20,892 nucleotides of DNA from Sphingomonadaceae bacterium (GCA_004282995.1 SHLU01000014.1:1-20892), one strand, 5' to 3'; shown: positions 8,262 through 15,230, counted from the first letter of the stretch. Made by a program: numbers and translations. Notes: a model not told the origin generated them from the letters alone.

Positions 8262-8789
8262 TCAGGCAGCCTCGGTGGCGATGAATTCAGGGTAGAAGGT
8301 TGGCTCCTGCTCGCTCCAGCCAGGGGCAGTGGCGGCGGCTTCGCTGACCGATTGCAGTAATATCTTGCGCCGTTCCGGGCGAATGACAGGCAGGGCTGCC
8401 GCGGCAACGAAGGCGCTTGGCAACCAGGGTCGGGCATGCGCACCGAGCAGACGCTCGTAGAGAAAGCGAAAGGCGCTGAACCCTTCGAGCTTGTCCTGCC
8501 CGAGATCAAAGGCGGCGACATGAATGAGTGTGCCAAGCAATCCATCGACCCGGTCGCCGGGAGCAACATGGGTCAGCTCCTCGCGCAGCGGCTTGAGTTC
8601 CTGGTAGGCGACATACTGGCTGCGGATGGCGACATTCTCGTCGGCATCGCGAGCCCAGACCTTGAATGCGTCGCACCGGCCGAGCCCGATGTCGAGACTG
8701 CGCCGGATGTAGCGCTGCTCGCAGGCGGTGAAGCTGGCAAATTCGCGCATTTCCGCGATGCTGAGAGACTGGATGCCGGTGGTAGCCAT
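8262..8789 (-). CDS. Hypothetical protein, first gene of a two-gene unit
   Basis: A 175-residue protein that I do not recognise. It is predicted mostly helical, with hydrophobic stretches around residues 80-95 (VDGLLGTLIHVAAFDLG) and 125-138 (SAFVAAAALPVI) that are too short or too broken to call confident membrane helices. There is no signal peptide. The start at 8789 is preferred over the in-frame ATG at 8798 because AAGGGA lies 9 bases before 8789 but directly touches 8798. Early residues include EQRYIRRSLDIGLGRCDAF. It shows no nucleotidyltransferase motif of the kind that partners HEPN toxins. It is followed after 9 bp by the HEPN-like gene, so a shared role is likely but unknown. Confidence 0.65.
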   Translation of the reverse strand: MATTGIQSLSIAEMREFASFTACEQRYIRRSLDIGLGRCDAFKVWARDADENVAIRSQYVAYQELKPLREELTHVAPGDRVDGLLGTLIHVAAFDLGQDKLEGFSAFRFLYERLLGAHARPWLPSAFVAAAALPVIRPERRKILLQSVSEAAATAPGWSEQEPTFYPEFIATEAA

Positions 8790-8877
8790 TGCTTGCATTC
8801 CCTTGTTGCACAGAGAATGTCGCTCAAGATGGTTAACAACCGGTTAGGTGACGGCTGAAGAATTCTGCGGGGTGCGC

Positions 8878-8905
8878 AAAAAAGGGGCCGCATCGCTGCG
8901 GCCCC
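8878..8905 (-). terminator. Intrinsic terminator of the CsbD-like gene
   Basis: On the minus strand a perfect 9-bp stem (GGGGCCGCA / TGCGGCCCC) with a 4-base loop is followed directly by six T residues. It lies 28 bp past the stop of the CsbD-like gene and separates it from the two-gene unit downstream, which therefore needs its own promoter in 8790-8877; I see no clear one there. Confidence 0.85.
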
Positions 8906-8932
8906 GAGCATTTGGAAGGGGGGAATGATGCG

Positions 8933-9103
8933 TCAGATCTTGTTGCCCATCGCACCCTTGGCTTCGCCCTTGGCCTGCTGGGCCTCGCCCTTGCGTTCCT
9001 GTGCGCGGCCTTCTGAACGGGTTTCGGGATCCGACGAATGCTGCTTCACATTGCCGCTGGCTTCGTTGGCCATACCTTTGGCCTTGTCTTTCAATTCGCC
9101 CAT
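8933..9103 (-). CDS. CsbD-like small stress protein
   Basis: A 56-residue, very hydrophilic protein (MGELKDKAKGMANEASGNVK at the N-terminus) with repeats of the K-G-E-A-K/Q type later on (RKGEAQQAKGEAKGAMGN). This matches the CsbD family, small proteins induced in the general stress response whose molecular function is unknown. A clear ribosome site, AGGAG, lies 8 bases before the ATG. It is a single-gene unit: a perfect terminator follows, and the 143 bp upstream hold a possible stress-sigma promoter. The sequence is composed almost wholly of small and charged residues, so it is likely disordered or a simple helical hairpin. Confidence 0.85.
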   Translation of the reverse strand: MGELKDKAKGMANEASGNVKQHSSDPETRSEGRAQERKGEAQQAKGEAKGAMGNKI

Positions 9104-9186
9104 TTCAAGTTCTCCTGTCTTCGGGGAGCCGCACGGCCGGTGGGGGTGCCGAACGGCGAGTCGACAGATGATCGGCTCGGGAAATC

Positions 9187-9211
9187 AAGCGTTTAGGGCG
9201 ATATAAGTTCC
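9187..9211 (-). promoter_or_regulatory. Possible EcfG-type general-stress promoter for the CsbD-like gene
   Basis: On the minus strand, GGAAC (9211-9207) is followed after 16 bases by GCTT (9190-9187). Alphaproteobacterial EcfG promoters are described as GGAAC, 16-17 bases, then CGTT, so the -35 matches fully and the -10 only in part. A CsbD-like target fits this sigma factor. The leader would be about 75 nt. Confidence 0.35.
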
Positions 9212-9246
9212 GCGGTTTGCGATGAGGCGCGCTACGCCAGCGACGG

Positions 9247-10227
9247 TCAGATCAGGCCTGCCAGAGGGCTGGAGGGATCGGCATATTTGCGCCGCCCCAT
9301 GCGCCCCGCGAGATAGGCATCGCGGCCTGCTTCGACTGCCAGTTTCATCGCTCTTGCCATCCGCAGCGGGTCCTTCGCCTCGGCGATCGCGGTATTCATC
9401 AACACGCCGTCGCAGCCCAGTTCCATCGCCACGGCAGCATCGCTGGCAGTGCCGACACCGGCATCGACAAGGACCGGTACGCTCGCCCCTTCAACTATCA
9501 GGCGGATGGTGACGCGGTTCTGGATCCCCAATCCCGAGCCGATCGGCGCGCCCAGTGGCATGATCGCGACCGCGCCCGCATCTTCCAGCTGCTTCGCCGC
9601 GATCGGATCGTCGGTGCAATAGACCATCGGCGCAAAGCCTTCCTTGGCCAGCACTTCGCAAGCGCGGATGGTTTCGACCATGTTGGGATAGAGCGTGCGT
9701 GCCTCGCCCAACACCTCGAGCTTGACGAGATCCCATCCACCGGCCTCGCGGGCCAGCCGCAAGGTGCGGATGGCATCCTCGGCAGTGAAGCAGCCGGCGG
9801 TGTTGGGGAGGTAGGTGACCTTGTTGGGGTCAATGAAATCGGTCAGCATCGGCGCGTCGGGATTGCTGACATTGACCCGGCGAACAGCGACAGTGACGAT
9901 TTCGGCCCCTGCGGCCTCGACTGCCGCGGCATTCTGCTGGAAATCCTTGTATTTGCCGGTGCCCACGATCAGCCGCGAACGAAATGTCCGGCCCGCCACG
10001 GTCCAGCTGTCGTCATTCTGTCCGCCGCCGACGAAATGGACAATTTCCAGCACATCGCCTTCGGCCAGCGCGATGTCCGCCAGCTGCGCGCGCGGGGCAA
10101 TCGCGCCATTGTGTTCGACCGCGACCTTTTCCGGCACGAGATCGAGTTCGCGCACCAACTCCGCAATCATGCGGGCATTGGTGCGGCGGCTTTCACCATT
10201 GATGGTCACGGAAATAGCTTCGCTCAT
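9247..10227 (-). CDS. thiSG: Fused sulfur carrier ThiS - thiazole synthase ThiG
   Basis: A 326-residue fusion for making the thiazole part of thiamine. Residues 1-69 are ThiS-like, with the beta-grasp start SVTINGE and the end EIVHFVGGG, where the GG that normally forms the free thiocarboxylate C-terminus is now internal (67-69). Residues 74-326 are ThiG: GTGKY (89-93), VRRVN (115-119), PNTAGC (141-146), VKLEVLGE with the Schiff-base Lys169, the phosphate-binding VLVDAGVGTASDAA, and the C-terminal GRMGRRKYADPSSPLAG. The start at 10227 (ATG) gives the ThiS N-terminus; a TTG at 10248 overlapping the merC stop is the alternative, and neither has a good ribosome site. It lies 17 bp behind merC, so the two are probably cotranscribed. 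No other thi genes are visible here. Confidence 0.92.
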   Translation of the reverse strand: MSEAISVTINGESRRTNARMIAELVRELDLVPEKVAVEHNGAIAPRAQLADIALAEGDVLEIVHFVGGGQNDDSWTVAGRTFRSRLIVGTGKYKDFQQNAAAVEAAGAEIVTVAVRRVNVSNPDAPMLTDFIDPNKVTYLPNTAGCFTAEDAIRTLRLAREAGGWDLVKLEVLGEARTLYPNMVETIRACEVLAKEGFAPMVYCTDDPIAAKQLEDAGAVAIMPLGAPIGSGLGIQNRVTIRLIVEGASVPVLVDAGVGTASDAAVAMELGCDGVLMNTAIAEAKDPLRMARAMKLAVEAGRDAYLAGRMGRRKYADPSSPLAGLI

Positions 10228-10244
10228 GGCGAGCGAGATAGCGG

Positions 10245-10625
10245 TCAATGCGCGTGGCGCAAGTTCAGTATGTGACCAAGCGACACCAGCGCTACTCCGA
10301 TCACCGTCAGTAATGCCTCATAAACGCCGTGGGGAGCAGCCAGCGCGCCGCCCATGAAGCTCAGCCCCGTCATCGCCACCACGAAAGGCATCCGATGCTG
10401 GTGCTTGATCGCGCCCCAGCCGATGGCGATGCCGGCAATGATGACCGCAAGCGCTAACCCCCAGCGGTGGATTTCTGGTGCAAGCAGCCACTGTCCGCCC
10501 AGCCCCAGCGCTGCCACCACGGTAATGCTGGCAAGACAATGCGCCAGGCACAATCCTGACAGGAGGATGCCGGCCCGGTCGATTCGTGACCGCAGTGAAA
10601 TCAGCTGCTGAACCATGCGCATCAT
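10245..10625 (-). CDS. MerC-domain small membrane protein
   Basis: A 126-residue inner-membrane protein with four predicted membrane helices (about residues 17-42, 54-72, 79-98 and 103-121). The start of helix 1 has the MerC-type pattern IDRAGILLSGLCLAHCLA, with Cys26 and Cys30 spaced C-x3-C, and the C-terminus is His-rich (GHILNLRHAH). The family is named after mercury uptake proteins, but no mer operon genes lie here and the short chromosomal versions probably have another metal role. A palindrome resembling a zinc-uptake regulator (Zur) box lies directly upstream, which suggests zinc. Starts at 10625, 10622 and 10616 are all in frame, and none has a clear ribosome site. thiSG follows and ctaA is divergent. 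Confidence 0.8.
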   Translation of the reverse strand: MMRMVQQLISLRSRIDRAGILLSGLCLAHCLASITVVAALGLGGQWLLAPEIHRWGLALAVIIAGIAIGWGAIKHQHRMPFVVAMTGLSFMGGALAAPHGVYEALLTVIGVALVSLGHILNLRHAH

Positions 10626-10647
10626 TTATGTTATGGTATATCTTTTC
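10625..10647. promoter_or_regulatory. Zur-box-like palindrome between merC and ctaA
   Basis: The core GTTATGGTATATC (10630-10642) matches the Zur core GTTATANTATAAC at 10 of its 12 fixed positions. The right flank TTTTC matches 4 of 5 positions of the extended consensus (ATTTC), while the left flank matches only its last two. The site lies 0-10 bp upstream of the possible merC start codons, so it probably covers the merC promoter; ctaA starts 60 bp away on the other side. The consensus is recalled mainly from enterobacterial and alphaproteobacterial Zur sites. No zur gene is in the window. Confidence 0.5.
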
Positions 10648-10707
10648 GCAAGTGTTGTTGCACCAATCCGGCTTGAATCGGGGGGCCGGCGCGACCAATG
10701 GAGGGGC

Positions 10708-11772
10708 ATGGCCACTCGACCCGCTGATCTGACCTCGCCCATCGCAGCAAGAGCTGCACCCTTGGCGCTCGCCCGCTGGCTCTGGGTCGTGGCGGCGATG
10801 GTTGTCATTATCGTCGTAATCGGCGGGATTACCCGCCTGACCGAGTCGGGTTTGTCGATCACCCAGTGGCAGCCTGTTACCGGGACCCTGCCGCCGCTGA
10901 CCGAGCAGGCCTGGCAGGCCGAGTTCGAACTATATCGCGCCACGCCCGAATATCGGTTCGAGGCTGGGCCGGCTGGCATGACGCTGGCCGATTTCAAGTT
11001 CATCTTCTTCTGGGAATGGTTCCATCGGCTGCTCGGGCGGCTGATCGGCCTCGCTTTCGCGTTGCCGCTGGCCTGGTTCTGGATCCGCGGCATGATCCCG
11101 CCAGGCTACAAGCCGCGCTTGCTCGCCTTGCTGGCGCTGGGCGGGCTGCAGGGCACATTCGGTTGGATGATGGTTCGCTCCGGCCTGAGCGGTGAGATGA
11201 CCGATGTCAGCCACTTCTGGCTATCGGTTCACCTTCTCACCGCCCTGTTCACGCTGGCAGGGCTGGTATGGACAGCGCTCGATTTGCGCAGACTTGCGCG
11301 GGTGCCCGATGCCCGTCCGGCACGGCTCAGCTGGGTGGCGACGGTCGCGGGACTGATCCTGTTCGTGCAATTATTGCTGGGCGCGTGGGTCGCAGGGCTC
11401 AATGCCGGGCTGGCCTCAGATAGCTGGCCGCTGATGCAAGGCCGGCTGGTGCCCGAGTTCGACAGTTCGCGGGGGCTTTGGTGGGCGATGACCCATGATC
11501 CCTATCTGTTGCACTTCCTCCATCGGTGGTGGGCGTGGGTTGCAGTAGCCGTGCTCATCTGGCTGGCCCGCCGCGTTCGCCCGTTTGACCGGCGCGCCTC
11601 TGTCGCGGTTCATTCTGCCTTCGGCATCATGGTCCTGCTCGGCATCGCCACCGTGCTGACCGGCGTCAAACTGTGGATCGCGGTGGCGCACCAGCTGACC
11701 GGGGCTTTGCTCGTCATTGCCACCGCATGGGCGGCACATGCAGTCGGCACGGCGCGAAAGACTGTGGCATGA
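10708..11772 (+). CDS. ctaA: Heme A synthase (COX15/CtaA family)
   Basis: A 354-residue inner-membrane enzyme that oxidises heme O to heme A, the cofactor of aa3-type cytochrome oxidase. The family signature GGITRLTESGLSITQWQPVTG falls at 39-59. Eight membrane helices are expected. The four conserved heme-ligand-type histidines are visible in EWFHRLLGR (His106), LSVHLLTA (His175), HFLHRWWA (His272) and AHQLTGA (His328). The length and the two-fold repeated architecture are those of the type 2 (COX15-like) alphaproteobacterial form. The start at 10708 is supported by GGAGG 4 bases upstream. An in-frame start at 10615 would overlap merC and lacks family similarity. The stop overlaps the cutA start as ATGA. 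Confidence 0.94.
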   Translation: MATRPADLTSPIAARAAPLALARWLWVVAAMVVIIVVIGGITRLTESGLSITQWQPVTGTLPPLTEQAWQAEFELYRATPEYRFEAGPAGMTLADFKFIFFWEWFHRLLGRLIGLAFALPLAWFWIRGMIPPGYKPRLLALLALGGLQGTFGWMMVRSGLSGEMTDVSHFWLSVHLLTALFTLAGLVWTALDLRRLARVPDARPARLSWVATVAGLILFVQLLLGAWVAGLNAGLASDSWPLMQGRLVPEFDSSRGLWWAMTHDPYLLHFLHRWWAWVAVAVLIWLARRVRPFDRRASVAVHSAFGIMVLLGIATVLTGVKLWIAVAHQLTGALLVIATAWAAHAVGTARKTVA

Positions 11773-12086
11773 GCGCGCTGATCTACGCCCCGTTCCCCGA
11801 TCGCAAGTCGGCGCGCACCGTTGCCAGGCAGTTGCTCGACGAGAAACTGATCGCCTGCGCCAACCTGCTGGGCGAGGTCGAAGCGCTTTATGAATGGGAA
11901 GGCGAGCGAGGCGAGGGCCGCGAGATCGGTGTCCTGTTCAAGACCGATGCCGCACTGCTGGTTCGCGCAGTCGCCAGGATCGAGGCATTGCATCCCTATG
12001 AAACACCTGCCGTGCTGGGCTGGAAATGCGATGCTCCCGGTCATGCCACTGCTGCATGGCTGGGCGGCTTGGGGCCCATCGATTAG
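11769..12086 (+). CDS. cutA: Divalent-cation tolerance protein CutA
   Basis: A 105-residue member of the trimeric, ferredoxin-like CutA1 family. Family marks are the N-terminal strand followed by a helix (PDRKSARTVARQLLDEKLIA), CANLL (residues 32-36, where other members read ACVN), LYEWEGE (41-47) and HPYETPAVLGW (about 77-87), the counterpart of the usual HPYExPE. The role of CutA is not settled; copper tolerance and protein stability have both been proposed. The start overlaps the ctaA stop by 4 bp, so translation is coupled. With merC and its Zur-like site next door, this is a small cluster of metal-related genes, though that may be chance. Confidence 0.9.
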   Translation: MSALIYAPFPDRKSARTVARQLLDEKLIACANLLGEVEALYEWEGERGEGREIGVLFKTDAALLVRAVARIEALHPYETPAVLGWKCDAPGHATAAWLGGLGPID

Positions 12087-12128
12087 CTCAAGGTATTATT
12101 TTACCTCCGCTGTAACCCGCACTATCGC

Positions 12129-12237
12129 TTGACTTGGGCAGGTTTTGCGACCATTTGGCGCCGCCAGAGCGAGGCTTGCGCAAGGCAAGGATTCGCGACT
12201 GCTGACTGCGGCTCGAGACTCCGGTCTGGCTCCGCAG
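12129..12237 (+). promoter_or_regulatory. Promoter-like element and hairpin leader of rplM-rpsI
   Basis: The 181 bp between cutA and rplM hold CTTGACTT, with TTGACT at 12129-12134 as a likely -35. The -10 region (12152-12157) is poor. A nested stem-loop follows at 12206-12237: outer CTGCGG/CCGCAG (6 bp) and inner AGAC/GTCT with loop TCCG. It ends 30 bases before the rplM start and could be where a ribosomal protein binds its own mRNA. That role is inference. Confidence 0.4.
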
Positions 12238-12267
12238 CAATCGGAACACTAAGGAACGAGACCAGCC

Positions 12268-12747
12268 ATGAAGGCGCTTACCAAAGCGACCCGGTCGATC
12301 AAGCCGGCCGAAGTCGAAAAGAACTGGCACATTATCGATGCCGAGAACCTGGTTGTCGGTCGCCTCGCAGCGATCGTCGCCAATCTCCTGCGCGGCAAGC
12401 ATAAGCCGAGCTACACCCCGCATGTCGATTGCGGTGACCATGTCATCATCATCAATGCCGACAAGGTGAAGTTCACCGGCAAGAAGATGTCCGACAAGAT
12501 CTATTACAAGCACACCGGCCACCCTGGCGGCATCAAGGAAACCACCCCCGAGAAGGTTCTCGAAGGTCGTTTTCCCGAGCGTGTCCTTGAAAAAGCGATC
12601 CAGCGCATGATCCCGCGCGGTCCCCTGGGCCGCGACCAGATGAGGGCGCTGCACATCTATTCCGGCACCGAGCACCCGCATGACGGGCAGAAGCCCGCCG
12701 TGCTCGACGTTGCTTCCATGAACCGCAAGAACAAGGTCACCGCGTAA
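12268..12747 (+). CDS. rplM: 50S ribosomal protein L13
   Basis: A 159-residue L13, an early-assembly large-subunit protein that binds 23S rRNA. It reads as the standard alphaproteobacterial form: WHIIDAENLVVGRLA near the N-terminus, GDHVIIINADKVKFTGKK in the middle, then HTGHPGG, RFPERVLEKAIQRMIPRGPLG and the C-terminal YSGTEHPHDGQKP. The ATG at 12268 has a purine-rich AAGGAA about 11 bases upstream. The stop TAA shares one base with the rpsI start (TAATG), as in the conserved rplM-rpsI operon. Confidence 0.98.
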   Translation: MKALTKATRSIKPAEVEKNWHIIDAENLVVGRLAAIVANLLRGKHKPSYTPHVDCGDHVIIINADKVKFTGKKMSDKIYYKHTGHPGGIKETTPEKVLEGRFPERVLEKAIQRMIPRGPLGRDQMRALHIYSGTEHPHDGQKPAVLDVASMNRKNKVTA

Positions 12748-13415
12748 TGGCCGACGAAAAGAAACCCGAAGAGAACGCTGCCGAAACTCCGGCAAACGAA
12801 ACTCCGGAAACCAAAGCCCCCAAGGCCGACGCTCCGGCGGAAGAAGCCAAGGCTGATGACAGCAAGGCGAAGAAGACCGAAGCCGAAGAAAAGCCGGCAG
12901 AGGAAAAGAAGGCCGAAAAGGTCTCCGACCTCGCCGATCTCGGCGACATCGCCGGCGATGCACCCCAAGGTGACGCTGCAGCGATCGCTGTCAGCACCGC
13001 GCCGCTGCGTGAGCAGGAACTGGACAAGGAAGGCCGCGCCTATGCGACCGGCCGCCGTAAGGACGCGGTTGCCCGCGTCTGGATCAAGCCGGGCAAGGGC
13101 AAGGTCACGGTCAATGGCCGCGACCAGGAAACCTATTTCGCTCGTCCGACCCTGCGTCTGATCATCAACCAGCCTTTTGCCATCACTGATCGCGAAGGTC
13201 AGTATGACGTGATCGCCACCGTTCGCGGCGGCGGCCTGTCGGGCCAGGCCGGTGCGGTGAAGCACGGCATTTCGCAAGCTCTCAGCAAGTACGAGCCGGA
13301 ACTGCGCGCCACCGTCAAGGCGGCTGGCTTCCTGACCCGCGACAGCCGCGTGGTCGAGCGTAAGAAGTATGGTCGGGCCAAGGCTCGCCGTAGCTTCCAG
13401 TTCTCGAAGCGCTAA
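12747..13415 (+). CDS. rpsI: 30S ribosomal protein S9 with long N-terminal extension
   Basis: A 222-residue S9. The conserved core begins near residue 97 (GRAYATGRRKDAVARVW) and ends with ARRSFQFSKR, the C-terminal tail that reaches the P-site tRNA. The core is about 126 residues, close to the whole length of E. coli S9. The first 96 residues are an added segment: 1-58 is almost only Glu, Ala, Lys, Pro, Asp and Thr (for example EEAKADDSKAKKTEAEEKPA), and 59-92 is a hydrophobic/acidic linker. The extension is in frame and uses the conserved rplM-overlapping start, so it is not a start-site artefact. A terminator follows within 55 bp. Confidence 0.97.
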   Translation: MADEKKPEENAAETPANETPETKAPKADAPAEEAKADDSKAKKTEAEEKPAEEKKAEKVSDLADLGDIAGDAPQGDAAAIAVSTAPLREQELDKEGRAYATGRRKDAVARVWIKPGKGKVTVNGRDQETYFARPTLRLIINQPFAITDREGQYDVIATVRGGGLSGQAGAVKHGISQALSKYEPELRATVKAAGFLTRDSRVVERKKYGRAKARRSFQFSKR

Positions 13416-13438
13416 GCTTTACGAACCATCGATTACCG

Positions 13439-13468
13439 AAAGGGCGGCCCTGCGGGGTCGCCCTTTTT
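13439..13468 (+). terminator. Intrinsic terminator of rplM-rpsI
   Basis: A stem of AAGGGCGGCCC against GGGGTCGCCCTT (one G-T pair, loop TGCG) is followed by a run of five T residues (13464-13468). It lies 24 bp after the rpsI stop and just before the end of the convergent metallophosphoesterase gene. Read on the minus strand it has only a short T-run, so it serves the plus strand mainly. Confidence 0.88.
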
Positions 13469-13476
13469 CGTTCTGC

Positions 13477-14334
13477 TCAGTGCTTGGGCGGATCTGTCCG
13501 CGGAACCTGCCGCACCGGGGCCACCGGCTCGCCCGGATGGCGCGGCGGAGTCGCATCCTCAGGCACATCCTCGATCATCATGTCGTGTGTGTCGACATCT
13601 TCGAGATTGCGGACGCGCACTGTCAGTTCCTGCCCGTCCCAGCTCAACTCGTTGAAGCTCGGCGGGGTCGACCGCGTGCGTTTGGACAATGTGCCAGCAC
13701 CGATCATGCGAACCGGGCCATTTGCGGTTTGTTCGATAATATCGAAAGCATCGTGGACATGCCCGCTAATCACGGCAGCAACCGGGCGCTTGGCCAATTC
13801 GCTCAGCGCCTTGCTGCCATTGCGCGTCAGCGCAGTGCCCTCGGTCCCAACCTCGCGAAGCGGGTGATGCACCGCCACCAGCGCCTGGGTCCGCTCGGGC
13901 AAGGCATCAATAGCGGCCAGGCATTTGCGCAAGGCTGCGTCTGTGACCCATCCCTTCGACCAGTTGAGCCGGGGCTGCGCGCGAACCGCCGTCTTGAGCG
14001 GGACAATGGCGATGCCAGGCAGGTCGATCTCGCGCTCGACCAGGTCGGCCATACCGCGAAATCGTCGGTAGGGCGTAAAGAATCGCTCGACCGGGTTGAA
14101 ATAGGGCAAGTCGTGATTGCCGACCTCGACCGTGACCGGCACGCCCAGACGGGTAATCCAGTGTGTCGCGGCAACGAACTCCCGGTGTCGCGCGCGCATG
14201 GTCAGATCGCCCGTAATGGCAACCGCGGCCGGGTTTCGCTCGGCGATTTCCTGTTGCACCCAGTCGAGCGCCTGGTTGTCCTCGAGCCCGAAATGAATAT
14301 CGGAAAGGTGGAATAGCAGCGTTGTGTCAGTCAT
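13477..14334 (-). CDS. Calcineurin-like metallophosphoesterase
   Basis: A 285-residue two-metal phosphoesterase. All family metal motifs are present: HLSDIHFG (residues 9-16), TGDLT (41-45), VGNHD (about 70-74), VHHPL (about 154-158) and SGHVHD (about 191-196). The layout resembles cyclic nucleotide phosphodiesterases of the CpdA class (class III), but the substrate may equally be a phospholipid or nucleotide. The C-terminal 50 residues after the domain are Pro- and acid-rich. No signal peptide, so it is cytoplasmic. The start overlaps the end of the lipid-kinase gene by 8 bp, so the two are translated together and may act on linked substrates. Confidence 0.9.
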   Translation of the reverse strand: MTDTTLLFHLSDIHFGLEDNQALDWVQQEIAERNPAAVAITGDLTMRARHREFVAATHWITRLGVPVTVEVGNHDLPYFNPVERFFTPYRRFRGMADLVEREIDLPGIAIVPLKTAVRAQPRLNWSKGWVTDAALRKCLAAIDALPERTQALVAVHHPLREVGTEGTALTRNGSKALSELAKRPVAAVISGHVHDAFDIIEQTANGPVRMIGAGTLSKRTRSTPPSFNELSWDGQELTVRVRNLEDVDTHDMMIEDVPEDATPPRHPGEPVAPVRQVPRTDPPKH

Positions 14335-15169
14335 CTTGGCGCGTCGTTAACAGATCGACCTTGCTCGCAACCAGTGACAATTCCATTTCAGGTGATGCCG
14401 GCACGGGTTCGCCATCGAGCAACAAGCCGATCGGCAGACCGTCGACAGAACGGATGCGAACGCTCTCCTGCGTTATCGCACTATCATGTGGACCGCTGCG
14501 GAAATGGCGTAACAGCAACGCGCCGAGCCCGATCGCGAATTCACCGGCGTCGTCGGCGTGATAGGCATTGATCTCAAGACCACTTTCGTCAGCCAGCGCC
14601 TCTATCATCGGGTATCCTTCGATGCGGTCGAGCGGTGCCAGATCGAGCACGATGTTGGCTCCATCATCGGTAGCGCGAAAAGCTTCAACCGCCCGGCGAG
14701 CCATGCCCGGCAGGTCGCGATCGCGCATGGCCTCGCGCACCTCGTTCCAGGTGGCCCCCGGTCCTGCCATGACCCCGGCCACGGCATTGCCATGCGGTGT
14801 CCGGATAAGGGGGCCGCGGGTCGTGCGCGCTTCGCCCCGGGCAAACCGGCCGAGGATATTCTCCCATCCTGCTTCGCCGTGCATCCGCTTGCTCGCGAGG
14901 TTCATCGTGCCCCCCGGCAATATCAGCACCGAGCCATCCCAGCCGTCGAGCCCCGCGATGACACTGTTGCACGTGCCGTCCCCGGCATAGATCGCCAGAA
15001 CGGCGTCGTCAGGCAGGTCCTGGGCGCAAGGGCACGCATCGTCAGGAATCGAAAGCTGCGCCACCGGGCCAAGGCCGTGCTCTCCAGCCGTGGCAAGGAT
15101 TGTTTCGACCGTATCCTCGTCGAAACTTCCGCTTCTGGCGTTCACTACCAAGATGAAACGTGCATCCAT
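14327..15169 (-). CDS. Diacylglycerol kinase-family lipid kinase
   Basis: A 280-residue member of the DAGK catalytic family (YegS/DgkB/sphingosine-kinase fold). The family marks are the N-terminal ILVVNARSGS (about residues 5-14), the ATP site YAGDGTCNSVIAGL (in place of the usual GGDGT) and LPGGTMNLASKRM (the counterpart of PLGTxNDFA). The second, beta-sandwich domain fills the C-terminal half. The start at 15169 places the conserved strand at the N-terminus, but there is no good ribosome site. The TTG at 15226 is a weaker alternative. The enzyme probably phosphorylates diacylglycerol or another lipid alcohol at the inner membrane. It overlaps the metallophosphoesterase start by 8 bp. Confidence 0.85.
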   Translation of the reverse strand: MDARFILVVNARSGSFDEDTVETILATAGEHGLGPVAQLSIPDDACPCAQDLPDDAVLAIYAGDGTCNSVIAGLDGWDGSVLILPGGTMNLASKRMHGEAGWENILGRFARGEARTTRGPLIRTPHGNAVAGVMAGPGATWNEVREAMRDRDLPGMARRAVEAFRATDDGANIVLDLAPLDRIEGYPMIEALADESGLEINAYHADDAGEFAIGLGALLLRHFRSGPHDSAITQESVRIRSVDGLPIGLLLDGEPVPASPEMELSLVASKVDLLTTRQDD

Positions 15170-15230
15170 CAAGCATGCCAAATCGCGACGACGGGGGTTG
15201 TTCCGTAAATCTGCCGACCGGGCCAAACGG

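Noticed and set aside
10245..10625. Mercury-resistance operon
   Set aside because: There is no merR, merT, merP or merA nearby. The MerC domain alone, with a Zur-like site and thiSG next to it, does not support mercury resistance.
13369..14316. 315-codon open frame on the plus strand, antisense to the metallophosphoesterase
   Set aside because: It begins inside rpsI, passes through the rpsI terminator and lies opposite a gene with full metal-binding motifs.
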